From the NCBI RefSeq assembly GCF_000613785.1, contig NZ_BAJQ01000002.1, forward strand, positions 88,283 through 152,282: a stretch of DNA of 64,000 bases. Direction: 5' to 3'. The position numbers were made by a program, and so were the translations under genes. This DNA comes from Segatella oulorum JCM 14966. Lineage in GTDB: Bacteria; Bacteroidota; Bacteroidia; Bacteroidales; Bacteroidaceae. Shown one piece after another: positions 32,283 through 41,772 of the stretch (positions are counted from its first letter, which is position 1; every line of letters starts with the position of its first letter). Below the pieces are notes generated by a model. The model saw only the letters and a list, made by a program, of their open reading frames with translations, ran no database searches and was not told the DNA's origin.

Positions 32283-33290
32283 TCACCCCACAATCAGCGT
32301 GGTGTTGAGCCGCACATAGGCCTCGCTGAGGTAGATAAAGCCATGGAAACGGTTGTGGGCGCCCCACGAATTTTTAGCAATGAAATAGCGGTTGCCGCGG
32401 TGGTCGTGGGCCAATCCCACGAGTGCCATGGCGTGATCGTCGGTGGTTTGAAGGCGCTCGAAAGCCTGTTGGCGCTGTTGTTGCGTGATGTGTTGCGTGG
32501 TGAGGACGGCCACTCCGCCGGCGAAATCGAAACCTTCTGACGACACATCACCCTCCCAAAACACCGCTCTTCCGCCTTGCAAACGCTGCACGATGAACGC
32601 CATCAGCTTGTCGAGAGGCACATTGAGCGCACTGTCGCCCGCCACATTGTCGGGCACTTCGAGGGCAAAACGTTGGCCAAAGGGATGATGGGTGAAGCTC
32701 GTTAGCGCCTGGTATTCATCGTCGCGACACACACTTCGGGCGAACTCCTGCGGCGTATAGTCGGCGCCGAGCATGTGAACCGTGGCACCAGGCAGATAGC
32801 CCAAGGCCTCATCGAGCAACCGATTGCCCTGCGCATTGAGCGAGGCAAAGTCGTGAACGGCCTGCGTGGCGCGCTGCAAACGATGGGCAAGCACGTTGAG
32901 ATTGACGGGCTTGAGGGTGGAATAGCTATCATAGGGCACCACCCCATAGGCCGAAAGGAGATGCAACAAGCGCGGCCCCATGCCCCGAAGGCGCAACGGC
33001 GCGGCACCATGAGCAAGATAACAGCGGCGCATCTCGTCCATCATCAGACTGCGTGCAATGTAATTTGGACTGAGATTCACCGAGTCGCCCTGCATCAGGT
33101 GGTTGGTTTCGATGGTGGCCAGCATGGCATAAACCCAGCAAAGCGTGCTACGCCCCTGGTCTTTCACCGGCGTTGTTTTGAGCAACACATCAATGATGAA
33201 TGGCGATTTTTCGGCCTTTCGCTGCACCGGTCGTGTGCAAGAACTGAGCCACAGAAGCCCCATTGTGAGGCAAAAAAGAATTTTCTTCAT
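32283..33290 (-). CDS. Papain-like (C1 family) cysteine peptidase lipoprotein
   Basis: 335-residue lipoprotein (signal MKKILFCLTMGLLWLSSC, which sets the start at 33290). The C1 fold is clear: TPVKDQGRSTLCWVYAMLA holds the oxyanion Gln and catalytic Cys (about residue 52), DDHAMALVGLAHD the His, and AKNSWGAH the Asn/Trp pair. There is no long pro-domain; the catalytic domain starts about 25 residues after the anchor. It probably degrades proteins or peptides at the cell surface or in the periplasm. It is divergent from the U32 peptidase gene. An inhibitory or inactive role is unlikely, since all catalytic residues are present. Confidence 0.88.
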   Translation of the reverse strand: MKKILFCLTMGLLWLSSCTRPVQRKAEKSPFIIDVLLKTTPVKDQGRSTLCWVYAMLATIETNHLMQGDSVNLSPNYIARSLMMDEMRRCYLAHGAAPLRLRGMGPRLLHLLSAYGVVPYDSYSTLKPVNLNVLAHRLQRATQAVHDFASLNAQGNRLLDEALGYLPGATVHMLGADYTPQEFARSVCRDDEYQALTSFTHHPFGQRFALEVPDNVAGDSALNVPLDKLMAFIVQRLQGGRAVFWEGDVSSEGFDFAGGVAVLTTQHITQQQRQQAFERLQTTDDHAMALVGLAHDHRGNRYFIAKNSWGAHNRFHGFIYLSEAYVRLNTTLIVG

Positions 33291-33317
33291 GCCCAACAAA
33301 GTTACAAAGAAAATCAG

Positions 33318-33325
33318 TAATTTTG
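33318..33325 (+). promoter_or_regulatory. Promoter -7 box for the U32 peptidase gene
   Basis: TAATTTTG ends only 5 bases before the ATG at 33331, so transcription would begin at or next to the start codon (leaderless message). Confidence 0.55.
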
Positions 33326-33330
33326 CAGCC

Positions 33331-34605
33331 ATGAAAGGAAAAATCACGGATTACGAAGTGATGGCACCCGTGGGCTCGCGCGAAAGCCTCGCAGCTGCCA
33401 TCCAAGCGGGCGCCGACTCGGTTTATTTCGGCATCGGAAAGCTCAACATGCGGTCACATTCGGCCAACCATTTTGACATCGATGATCTGCACGAAATCGC
33501 AGCCACATGTGCCCAACATGGCATGAAGAGCTACCTGACGGTGAACACCATCATCTATGATAACGACCTGACGACGATGAAAACCATTGTCGATGCCGCC
33601 AAGGCAGCAGGCATCTCGGCCGTCATTGCCAGCGATGTGGCCGTGATGAGCTATTGCAACGAAGTGGGACAAGAGGTGCACCTGTCGACCCAACTCAACA
33701 TCTCGAACATCGAATCGCTGAAGTTCTACAGCCGTTTTGCCGACGTTGTGGTGCTGGCGCGCGAACTCAATATGGAGCAGGTGAAAGCCATTCACGAGGA
33801 TATTGAGCAGCAACACATCTGCGGTCCCATGGGAAATCCCATCCGCATCGAAATGTTTTGCCACGGCGCTTTGTGCATGGCGGTGAGCGGAAAATGCTAC
33901 CTTAGCCTCGCCAACAGCAACCGTTCGGCCAACAGAGGCGAGTGTATTCAGATTTGTCGACGCTCGTATGAGGTGCGAGATAAGGAGACCGGCAACGAAT
34001 TAGAGGTGGACAACCAATATATTATGAGTCCGAAAGACCTGAAAACCGTGCGCTTCATCGACAAAATGATGGATGCCGGCGTGCGCGTTTTCAAAATAGA
34101 AGGTCGTGCACGTGGCCCTGAATATGTCTACACGGTGGTGAAAAGCTACAAGGAAGCCATCCGGAGTGTGCTCGAAGGCACGTTCACCGAGGCCAAGAAA
34201 GATGCGTGGGACGAGCGACTCGCCACCGTCTTTAACCGCGGTTTTTGGGATGGTTACTACCAAGGACAGACGCTCGGCGAGTGGAATAAGCACTATGGCA
34301 GTGTGGCAACCGAGAAGAAAGTACTCATCGGTAAGGTCATCAAATACTTCTCTAAATTGGGCGTTGCCGAAATTTCCGTGGAGGCTTCCACCTTCAATCA
34401 GGGCGAAAAGCTGCTCATTACAGGGCCCACCACCGGCGTGATGTACCTGCATGCCGACGAAATTCGCTACGACCTGCAACCCGTTCCCACCGCCGAACAG
34501 GGCACACGCGTGTCAATTCCCGTGCCCGAGAAGGTGCGACCGAGCGACAAACTCTATAAGTTGGTGCCCAATCCCCAAACGCTTTCAGAAAAGGAAGGGG
34601 CGTAA
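33331..34605 (+). CDS. U32 family peptidase-like protein (YhbU/RlhA/TrhP group)
   Basis: 424-residue U32 protein. Motifs: ITDYEVMAPVGSRESLAAAIQAGADSVYFG at the N-terminus, VHLSTQLNISN, the signature MFCHGALCMAVSGKCYLS, and CIQICRRSYEV with extra cysteines for a likely iron-sulfur cluster. Members of this group (RlhA, TrhP) are now known to hydroxylate rRNA or tRNA, so the peptidase label may be misleading. The start at 33331 is chosen because the conserved N-terminus begins there; the frame is open further upstream, but inside the divergent gene. It is transcribed alone. Confidence 0.88.
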   Translation: MKGKITDYEVMAPVGSRESLAAAIQAGADSVYFGIGKLNMRSHSANHFDIDDLHEIAATCAQHGMKSYLTVNTIIYDNDLTTMKTIVDAAKAAGISAVIASDVAVMSYCNEVGQEVHLSTQLNISNIESLKFYSRFADVVVLARELNMEQVKAIHEDIEQQHICGPMGNPIRIEMFCHGALCMAVSGKCYLSLANSNRSANRGECIQICRRSYEVRDKETGNELEVDNQYIMSPKDLKTVRFIDKMMDAGVRVFKIEGRARGPEYVYTVVKSYKEAIRSVLEGTFTEAKKDAWDERLATVFNRGFWDGYYQGQTLGEWNKHYGSVATEKKVLIGKVIKYFSKLGVAEISVEASTFNQGEKLLITGPTTGVMYLHADEIRYDLQPVPTAEQGTRVSIPVPEKVRPSDKLYKLVPNPQTLSEKEGA

Positions 34606-34773
34606 AAAGCTAAAATGGTTTGAGAGAGTCAGATGGACTTGAGCAACAATACAAAGCAAGAATAATAAATCACAATCAACAAAACATAGAAACTTCATCT
34701 CCACAGCCCACCACTCCCCTCCCTCTTTAGAGAGGTTTTGGAAGCAAGGCTTTTGGAGAAATGACATTCATTT

Positions 34774-35196
34774 ATGAGGACTATCAACGAAATACAAGAC
34801 GAAGTGATTGATGAGTTCGAGGGCTTTTCAGACTGGATGGATCGCTATCAGCTGCTCATCGATTTGGGTAATGAGCTCGAAGCGCTGCCCGAACAGTATA
34901 AAACAGAAGAAAATCTCATCGACGGCTGTCAGAGTCGCGTGTGGATTCAATGCGACAACGAGGGCGGAGAATTGGTGTTCCGCGCCGACAGCGATGCGCT
35001 GATCGTGAAAGGAATCATCGCCTTACTCATTCAGGTGCTGAGCCATCACACGGCAAAAGAAATTCTTGAGGCCGACCTTTACTTCATCGATCGCATCGGA
35101 TTGCGCGAACATCTCAGTCCAACGCGCAGCAATGGGCTCCTGGCTATGGTGAAAAGAATCAAGGCCTACGCGCTGGTCTATGCGCAAGAAGCATGA
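34774..35196 (+). CDS. sufE: SufE-family sulfur acceptor
   Basis: 140-residue SufE protein, which accepts persulfide sulfur from the SufS cysteine desulfurase for iron-sulfur cluster assembly. The acceptor cysteine lies in LIDGCQSRVWI (about residue 51), and the N-terminus EVIDEFEGFSDWMDRYQLLIDLG is typical. Neither sufS nor other suf genes are in the window. The stop overlaps the next start by 4 bases (ATGA), so it is coupled to the RNA methyltransferase gene. The 168-base upstream gap has no clear promoter. Confidence 0.93.
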   Translation: MRTINEIQDEVIDEFEGFSDWMDRYQLLIDLGNELEALPEQYKTEENLIDGCQSRVWIQCDNEGGELVFRADSDALIVKGIIALLIQVLSHHTAKEILEADLYFIDRIGLREHLSPTRSNGLLAMVKRIKAYALVYAQEA

Positions 35197-35732
35197 GAAA
35201 GCTCAAAACCATAGAGATGACGCGCCTCTCGATTGAGGCGTTTAAGGCGGCGCAGAAGCTGCCCCTCGTGGTGGTGTTAGACAATGTTCGCAGCCTGTAC
35301 AACGTGGGAAGCGTGTTCCGTTCGGGCGATGCTTTCCGCATTGAGGCGCTTTATCTCTGCGGCATCACAGCCACTCCGCCTCACGCTGAAATCCATAAAA
35401 CGGCTTTAGGTGGCGAGGATAGTGTGGCATGGCAATATTTTTCGTCGGCCGAAACAGCGGTAGAAACGCTGCAACGCAACGGCTATTTCGTCTATGCCGT
35501 GGAGCAAGTGGAAGGCAGTTGCAAACTGCAAAAGTTGAATTTACACACCGAAACACCGGCCAAAGGCTATGCCGTGGTGTTGGGAAACGAGGTGAAAGGC
35601 GTGCAACAAAGTGTGGTCGACCTTTGCGATGACTGCTTGGAAATTCCGCAGTTGGGCACCAAACACAGCCTCAACGTGAGCACTACGGCTGGCATTGTGA
35701 TGTGGGAATTTGCCCGCCAGCTGCTGCTTTGA
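35193..35732 (+). CDS. SpoU/TrmH-family RNA 2'-O-methyltransferase
   Basis: 179-residue SPOUT methyltransferase. Motif 1 is seen as VVVLDNVRSLYNVGSVFRSGDAF, motif 2 as YAVVLGNEVKGV and motif 3 as LEIPQLGTKHSLNVSTTAGIVMWEF. These form the knotted SAM-binding site, so it probably methylates a ribose 2'-OH in tRNA or rRNA. It lacks the N-terminal substrate-binding domain of TrmH or RlmB, so the target is unknown. It is coupled to sufE by a 4-base overlap. Confidence 0.9.
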   Translation: MRKLKTIEMTRLSIEAFKAAQKLPLVVVLDNVRSLYNVGSVFRSGDAFRIEALYLCGITATPPHAEIHKTALGGEDSVAWQYFSSAETAVETLQRNGYFVYAVEQVEGSCKLQKLNLHTETPAKGYAVVLGNEVKGVQQSVVDLCDDCLEIPQLGTKHSLNVSTTAGIVMWEFARQLLL

Positions 35733-35753
35733 GCATAAAAAGATAAGATTATA

Positions 35754-35785
35754 TTTGGAACTTATTGCTTCATTCGTTATCTTCG
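35754..35785 (+). promoter_or_regulatory. Promoter upstream of the antitoxin remnant and msrBA
   Basis: TTTG at 35754-35757 and TATCTTCG (one mismatch to TAnnTTTG) at 35778-35785, spacer 20. It would transcribe the antitoxin remnant and read into msrBA. Confidence 0.5.
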
Positions 35786-35821
35786 CAGCACAATTCGGTC
35801 TCATTTGTCAGAAAGGTCATC

Positions 35822-35989
35822 ATGGATAAAGAAAAGAAAAAACGCATCATGCAGTGAACTTCTTTTGATGAACTGCTGAATGTTGAATATGAATATAGAG
35901 GAACAAAAACAAGAGAAGCATTTGAATATGAGGCAAAACGCTTTTATCTCTCTGCAAAAAGGGAAGAAGAACAAGTGTCATCACGCTAA
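35822..35989 (+). pseudogene. Remnant of a HigA/XRE-type antitoxin gene
   Basis: From ATG 35822 the frame reads MDKEKKKRIMQ, then TGA (35855-35857), then continues in frame as [20 protein letters not shown] and on to a stop at 35989. The TSFDELL...YGxRGTxxRE...FE...A..FYL pattern resembles the leader that precedes the helix-turn-helix in HigA-like antitoxins. The HTH itself is missing. The internal TGA could come from CGA by one change. No toxin gene is next to it, and the frame overlaps the 5' end of msrBA. I rely on pattern memory, so this call is tentative. Confidence 0.4.
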
Positions 35990-37061
35990 CTTTTGCGCGG
36001 CGAGGGCGACAGTTCACCTCCTCCTATGGGGCATCCTGCTCCTTTCTGCCTGCAACAGCAACGGGCAAAACAACGTAGTAAACAATATCAAAAGTATGGA
36101 AATCAACGATACCAACCAATACATCAAGCACGACGATGCCACGTTGCGCAAGATGCTCACCGCCGAACAATATGCCATTACGCAGCAGGCGGCCACCGAA
36201 CATCCCTTTACCAATGCCTACGACCACGAGTTTCGGCCGGGCATCTATGTCGACATCACCACCGGACAGCCGCTGTTTCTCTCGTCCGACAAATATGATT
36301 CGGGCTGCGGTTGGCCCGCTTTTCGCGCCCCATCAGCAACGATCTGCTCGCCGAGCACACCGATTTGTCGCATGGCATGACGCGCACCGAGGTGAGAAGC
36401 AAATTGGGTGATGCCCATTTGGGACATGTTTTCAACGATGGACCACGCGAAAAAGGCGGACAACGTTATTGCATCAACAGCGGCGCTTTGCGCTTCATCC
36501 CCGAGCAAGAGATGGCAAAAGCGGGCTATGGTGCCTATCTCAAGCTGCTCCATCCTTGCGAACCATCTATCTTGCAGGCGGATGTTTTTGGGGAACAGAG
36601 CATTTTTTCAAACAGATTCAAGGCGTAAAAGCCACACAAGTGGCTATGCCAACGGACACAAAGCTCATCCTAACTACGAAGAAGTGTGCACCGACAAAAC
36701 CGGATTTGCCGAGACCGTTGAGGTGGAATACGACCCTTCGGTGGTCAGTCTGCCCTTCCTGCTCGACCTTTATTTCAAGGCCATCGACCCCACCTCGCTC
36801 AATCAACAAGGCAATGACCGCGGCACACAATACCGCACAGGCATTTATTACACCGACAAAGCCGATTTACCCCTCATCGAAGCGGTGATGCACGAACAGC
36901 AAAAACACTTCAACAAGCCCTTGGAAGTGGAGGTTTCGCCCCTGAAAAACTTCTATCCCGCCGAAGACTACCATCAAGATTATCTCGACAAAAATCCCAC
37001 CGGCTACTGCCATCTACCCCAAAGTTTATTTGAAATGGCGCGAAAAGCCAAAATGAAATAA
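35928..37061 (+). CDS. msrBA: MsrB-MsrA fusion methionine sulfoxide reductase lipoprotein, three frameshifts
   Basis: Envelope repair enzyme reducing both R- and S-methionine sulfoxide. A lipobox ([12 protein letters not shown]) precedes the MsrB domain ([31 protein letters not shown]), and the MsrA domain follows with [11 protein letters not shown] and YHQDYL. The order is MsrB then MsrA. The frame breaks at three places: near 36320-36323 (one T lost from TTTTT, or similar), near 36553-36556 in the linker, and near 36642 (GTGGGCTAT read as GTGGCTAT). All three are single-base losses. With repairs the protein is continuous, so sequencing error is more likely than true decay, but three hits in one gene leave a pseudogene possible. 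The start at 35928 is uncertain. Confidence 0.8.
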
Positions 37062-37107
37062 ACCATAAGCGAGAGCTGTAGCGTCAAGAAATAAAAGAAA
37101 AAGGATG

Positions 37108-37179
37108 TGGTCTCACCGAGAATCGAACTCGGATCTAATCTTTAGGAGAGACTTGTTCTATCCATTGAACTATGAGACC
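37108..37179 (-). tRNA. tRNA-Arg (CCT)
   Basis: Acceptor GGTCTCA / TGAGACC, anticodon loop with CCT (CTCCTAA), T arm with GTTCGATTC. The discriminator is A and CCA is not encoded. Confidence 0.95.
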
Positions 37180-37264
37180 TTCATAGCCATCGCAGTGAAA
37201 CAGCGCGCACACTATCACCCTTCGGCCGGCAATCGCTGATGCGTGCCGCTGCAAATACGCCCTG

Positions 37265-37272
37265 CAAAGGTA
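37265..37272 (-). promoter_or_regulatory. Promoter -7 box upstream of tRNA-Arg
   Basis: TACCTTTG on the minus strand, 85 bases before the tRNA. The rest of 37180-37476 shows nothing else I can support. Confidence 0.5.
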
Positions 37273-37476
37273 CAATATTTTGTGGAAATAGAGATAAAAA
37301 GCTTGGGGGAGAAAGGCAAAACTGCCATTTTCTTTGCGCAAAAGGGTGCAGAAGACGTTTAGAAAGACCGAAAAGGCTAAACAGAACGCCACAATAGGGC
37401 TATGTAAGATGATAAAAGAAAGCGCTGAAAGCACCCACTTCATTAACTGATTTCATGAGCATCAAGAATCCCTCTC

Positions 37477-37689
37477 TCACTCTCCGTTGAAGACCTTATT
37501 CATATCTTCGGCAATCATGCTTGCATCTCGCCGAAAATCGTCTATATCATTGCCCTTTAAATAATCTGCAAAACGCTGTCTCGGCATCAGGCCTAATGCC
37601 GAAAGAATGCCAGTCTTCAATGTCGGCCGCTGCGAAAACAGCACCGATGTGGATGTGCGTTTGTGACTTGTTTGCCGTAAATCTTTCAT
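37477..37689 (-). CDS. Small conserved-looking hypothetical protein
   Basis: 70-residue frame with no recognised family. The N-terminus is basic and Ser/Thr-rich (MKDLRQTSHKRTSTSVLF), the middle has TLKTGILSALGLMPRQRF, and the end is acidic (NDIDDFRRDASMIAEDMN). It is kept because a near-consensus promoter lies 35 bases upstream on the same strand and the composition is protein-like. It has no signal peptide or membrane segment. It is isolated between a tRNA and a repeat array. Confidence 0.5.
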   Translation of the reverse strand: MKDLRQTSHKRTSTSVLFSQRPTLKTGILSALGLMPRQRFADYLKGNDIDDFRRDASMIAEDMNKVFNGE

Positions 37690-37723
37690 ACAGAAAAATC
37701 ATGTGATTGTGATAAACACGCTA

Positions 37724-37755
37724 CAAATATAAACGTTTTCTGCGATATATCAAAA
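37724..37755 (-). promoter_or_regulatory. Promoter for the small hypothetical gene
   Basis: On the minus strand TTTTG (37751-37755) and TATATTTG (37724-37731) with a 19-base spacer, near consensus. Confidence 0.7.
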
Positions 37756-37809
37756 TAGAAGGTGCTCTTATTTTGATTTCCCCGTGCAAAGAATAGCGGA
37801 TAACTGCAT

Positions 37810-37882
37810 GCTTTTACCCTGCAATCTGCACCATTTTAGTACGCAAAGGCAAAGAGATTGAGCGGAAAAAGCATAGCGATTG
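37810..37882. repeat. 22-bp periodic repeat, direct and inverted units
   Basis: Two plus-strand units (37810-37831 and 37832-37853) with TGCAATCTGCAC and CATTTT blocks. They are followed by sequence (37854-37882) that matches the family on the minus strand (TATGCTTTTTCCGC then CAATCTC). The array leads into the 44-bp tandem repeat. Confidence 0.6.
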
Positions 37883-37907
37883 TTCACAAAGGGCGCAGCC
37901 CCGTGGC

Positions 37908-38083
37908 GCTACTTTCAAAGGCATTCGTGGCAAAAGGCATGGACAAGTGACGCTACTTCCAAAGACACTCCTTGCAAAGGGCATGGATAAGCGGAGCTAC
38001 TTTCAAAGGCATTCTCGGCAAAAGGCATGAACAAGTGGCGCTACTTTCAAAGGCACTCGCTACAAAAGGCATGGACAAGTGGC
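37908..38083. repeat. Four tandem 44-bp repeats
   Basis: Units start at 37908, 37952, 37996 and 38040, each opening GCTACTTTC or GCTACTTCC and containing two AAAGGCA-type blocks about 22 bases apart. The unit is therefore a doubled 22-mer. It is much better conserved than the other arrays and ends 32 bases before the stop of the cysteine desulfidase-like gene. Confidence 0.85.
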
Positions 38084-38115
38084 GCCGACAGCGCAGCAAG
38101 ACGCGGACAATGCCG

Positions 38116-39405
38116 TTAGCACGATTGCTTTTGCGTCATGATTTTCAGCACCATATCGTCGGTGGCGCACATGGCTTCTTTGCCGATGCTCGTGAGGTTG
38201 TGGATGCTCTGATCCACGCAATCATCGATAATTCCCTCGGCCGACGTGACACATCGTCTCGCGTGCCAACAAAGCGCTGAGCAAAGCTGTGCTCACTCCC
38301 GAACAAATCTTCAGCGAACAACTGGGCTTTGCCCCATCACAAATCATGCCAGTGAGGTTGGCTATCATGTTTTTTACCGCATGACAGACGTCCGAATAAT
38401 TGCCGCCCATGAGATAGGTGATGCCACAACTGCTGCCGATGCTGGCCACCACGCAGCCACAAAGGGCGCTGAGCTTGCCAAGACTTTGCTTGATATAGAT
38501 GGCCGTGAGGTGGCTCAAGATGAGCGCTCGCGTGAGTTCTTCCTCGGTATTCTCGTTCTCTTCGGCATAAACGGCCACGGGATTGGTGGCGCAGATGCTT
38601 GGTTGCCCGAGCCCGAATTGCTCATCACGGGGATTAAAGCACCGCCCATACGCGCATCACAGGCCGAAGCGGTGGCCGAAATGATGTGCGAAAAGATGCT
38701 GTTGCCAAAGATGCCGTGGCTCAACGGACGGTCCATCGTCTTGCCTAAACAATGACCATAGTTGCCTTTTCGGCTCTCGCGCGCCGCCTTCAGGTTGTAT
38801 TCCTTGGTTTGAAGAATGAACGACAGCTCGTCGATGGGGGTTGTTGTGGCAAAATCCCACACCAACTTCATATTCAGTTCTATATCGTCATTTCCTTGTT
38901 CCTCACCGCCTTTCATGCGCTTATCGAGCATCACCTTGCCCCCAACGGCCTCATAAACAAAGTTGGTGTGGGCGCGTTGAATGATGGCTGTGGCCTGCTT
39001 GTCGCCCTTTTGGCACGTCACCTCCACATAAAGTTTGTCGCAACAATCCTCCTTGAGCTTGATGTTGAGACACACTTTCTCCAAATATTGTTTACCTTCA
39101 GACAGGCTTTCGGGCGTCAAATCCTTCAGCACCTCCAACTGATAGGCGCTCTTTCCGATGGTAGCCCCTAAGGCAATGGCAATGGGAAGGCCTATCATGC
39201 CCGTGCCGGGAATGCCCACTCCCATGGCGTTTTTGAGGATGTTGGCACTCAAAAGCACCTCAATCTTCTCGGGACGACAGCCCAAAAGTTCGGTAGCGCG
39301 CGCCGTACAGAGCGCAACAGCCATGGGTTCGGTGCACCCAACCGCAGGCACTACCTCGCGTTGGATGAGCGAAAGCAGTTGCTGGCGTATGGTTTTGTCA
39401 AGCAT
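38116..39405 (-). CDS. UPF0597 / L-cysteine desulfidase-like protein, two frameshifts
   Basis: Member of the CyuA/YhaM (UPF0597) family, whose characterised members break down L-cysteine to pyruvate, ammonia and sulfide. The start MLDKTIRQQLLSLIQREVVPAVGCTEPMAVAL is typical, with conserved cysteines later (SSCGITYLMGG, CDGAKPSC). The frame breaks near 38598 (CAAGGCATC read as CAAGCATC on the minus strand) and near 38248-38252, where TGTGTG seems to have lost two bases. Restored, the protein continues through GNQGICATNP to IMTQKQSC at 38116. It starts 11 bases after dsbD and is likely co-transcribed. The breaks are probably sequencing errors. Confidence 0.8.
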
Positions 39406-39416
39406 TTTCGTACGTT

Positions 39417-41533
39417 TTATGGCTGTTTGCGATAGGCCTCAAGACCGCGTTGCAAGAAACCTAAATAGGCTTTCACATCTTCTTTATAAGCATAGCTGCC
39501 CACCAATGGACGCCCTTCGTTGTTGACGGGCACATAGAACGGTTGGGCATTGGCGCCAAACTTGCTGCGTTGCAGATAGCTCCACTTATCACCCACGGTG
39601 TGCAGCGTGCGCGTCTGCCCGTTTTCTTGCACCGTCATGGCCTGCGGAAGCGGGGTCTTGTCGTCGACAAAAAGCGAGATGAGCACGTAATCCTCTTGCA
39701 AAGTCTTGGCCACAGTGGGGTCGGTCCACACGGCAGCTTCCATCTTTCGACAGTTCACACAGCCGAAACCGGTGAAGTCAAGCAATGCCGGTTTGCCGGC
39801 TTTTGCAGCAGCTGCCATGCCCGCCTCATAGTCATGATAGGTGGCACGCACCTCTTTTGTGTTCAAATTAAAATCCTGTGTGCTCATGGGTGGTGCGAAA
39901 GCGCTCACGGCTTTGTTGGGTGCGCCCCACAAACCGGGCACCAAATAGATGGCAAAGGCCAACGAACACAGGCCCAGCATGATGCAGGGCACGGGCATGG
40001 GTTTATCGATTTCGCCCCCGATGGCGTCGCTCTGAAACTTCAGTTTGCCAATGAGATAGAGCCCCAAAGCGGCGAAAATCACAATCCAAAGCGACAGGAA
40101 CACCTCGCGATCTAAGATGTGCCAGCCATAAGCTAAGTCGGCAACGCTGAGGAACTTCAGCGAGAACGCCAACTCGATGAAGCCAAGAACAATCTTAATG
40201 GTGTTCATCCACGATCCCGATTTGGGTGCGCTCTTGAGCCAACTGGGGAACATTGCAAAGAGTGTAAACGGCAAAGCCAACGCCAATGCAAAGCCAAACA
40301 TGCCCACAGCAGGGCCAATCAGCGAGCCCGAAGTGGCCGAAGCGACCAACAAAAAGCCGATGATGGGACCCGTACACGAGAAACTTACCAAGGCCAACGT
40401 GAAGGCCATGAGGAAGATTGAGAGCAAACCTGTGGTGGAAGAGGCTTTCGTATCGACCGCATTGCCCCATTTATCGGGCAGCCGAATCTCAAACCAACCG
40501 AAGAAACTCACCGCAAACACCACAAGCATCAAGAAGAAAAAGACGTTGAAAAGGGCACTCGTAGAGAGCGCATTCAAGGCCGACGCGCCGAAAAGACGCG
40601 TGACAATGAGCCCCAAAGCCAAATAGATAACTACGATAGAGGCACCATAGGTGAGGGCATCTTGAATGCCCTTGCGCCGGTTATCCTTAGCCCGTTTCAG
40701 GAAAAAGCTCACCGTCATGGGATGATGGGCCACACACAGGGTGTGAAAAGCGCCAACAGCCCGCCCAAGAAACCCATCAAAAAGATGTAACCCCAGCTCT
40801 GACTGTCGCTCGCATCGGTGCCGTTTTGCTGCTGAAGCACGTTGACAACGGGCTTCCACAGCGTGGCTTTGTCGGCCGCCGAAAGCGTCTTTTCCCCAGC
40901 AACAGCTGCGGTTGCCAAACTATCGGCTGCGGTTTGCTGCGCTAAATTGGCCGGTGTGGCGGGCGTTAATACAGCTGCATCTATGCCCATCTGCGCGCCA
41001 TCGCCTCCTTTTTCACCCGCCTTAGCCGCCGCTATCGCAGTCGTTTGCTCGGGTTCAGCGTTTTTTTTTGCTACGAAAGCCGGACTTTTGCCTTGCTCAT
41101 GCACTTCGACTTGCGTGGGCGGCAAGCAACTTTGGTCGTTGCAAGCACCATATTCCAAATAGCCTTTCAACGCATATTGCGGTTTGGTGAAGCGTATTTT
41201 CTGCACAAACTGCACACTGTTTTCGAAATAACGCAGCTGCATTTCGAACGTTTTGTCAAAGTTTTTAATCTCTTTTCCACGTGGCGTGAGCTTGCCAACC
41301 AGCTCCACTCCGTCGAGCTTCTCGACGTTAAAAGTGGCCGAAGTGGGACCTCCGCCGGGCAAATTAGTAGAATAGACGTGCCAACCGGCCGCAATCTTAC
41401 CTGTGAATACCAACTCCGCTTCGGCGGTCTTTCCCGCTTTTAGCTGCACAGAGAACTTTGCAGGATTCTGTATTTGGGCTTGAACCAAGATGCTCACCAT
41501 GAGCATCAAAGCCATTGTGCATAATTTTTTCAT
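39417..41533 (-). CDS. dsbD: Thiol:disulfide interchange protein DsbD, one-base frameshift
   Basis: Inner-membrane protein that passes electrons from cytoplasmic thioredoxin to the periplasm. It has a signal peptide (MKKLCTMALMLMVSILVQAQ), a periplasmic N-terminal domain with YGACNDQSC, an Ala/Thr-rich linker, an eight-helix membrane domain with FTPCVWPIIP and FSCTGPIIG, and a C-terminal thioredoxin domain with GCVNCRK. The frame breaks at 40719-40721: one more base in CATGGGATG turns WPIIP-stop into WPIIPMTVSFFLKR. Length with repair is about 705 residues. It heads a transcript with the cysteine desulfidase-like gene. Confidence 0.9.
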
Positions 41534-41608
41534 TCAGCTTTCGTGTTATGTCTTTATATATAATAATGTCTTTTATCGCCAACATTGGTTTCAAAGTCAA
41601 CGCTTTTG

Positions 41609-41616
41609 CAAATTTA
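41609..41616 (-). promoter_or_regulatory. Promoter -7 box for dsbD
   Basis: TAAATTTG on the minus strand, 75 bases upstream of the dsbD start. The 324-base gap also holds the divergent acpP promoter and nothing else I can support. Confidence 0.55.
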
Positions 41617-41772
41617 CTAAAAAACTTAGAATAATATAATTTGTCGATAAGATTTTGCATTTTTGAACAAAAAGAGAATGGCTTTTGGGGCAAAAAACAG
41701 TGAAAAACCGGCCAAAAACCTGCACAACTTAGGGGTGTTTGTGCAAAAGAGGGTGCTTTTTTGATAGAAATA

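Noticed and set aside
37810..38083. CRISPR array
   Set aside because: The units are contiguous degenerate or tandem repeats without unique spacers, and no cas gene is in the window.
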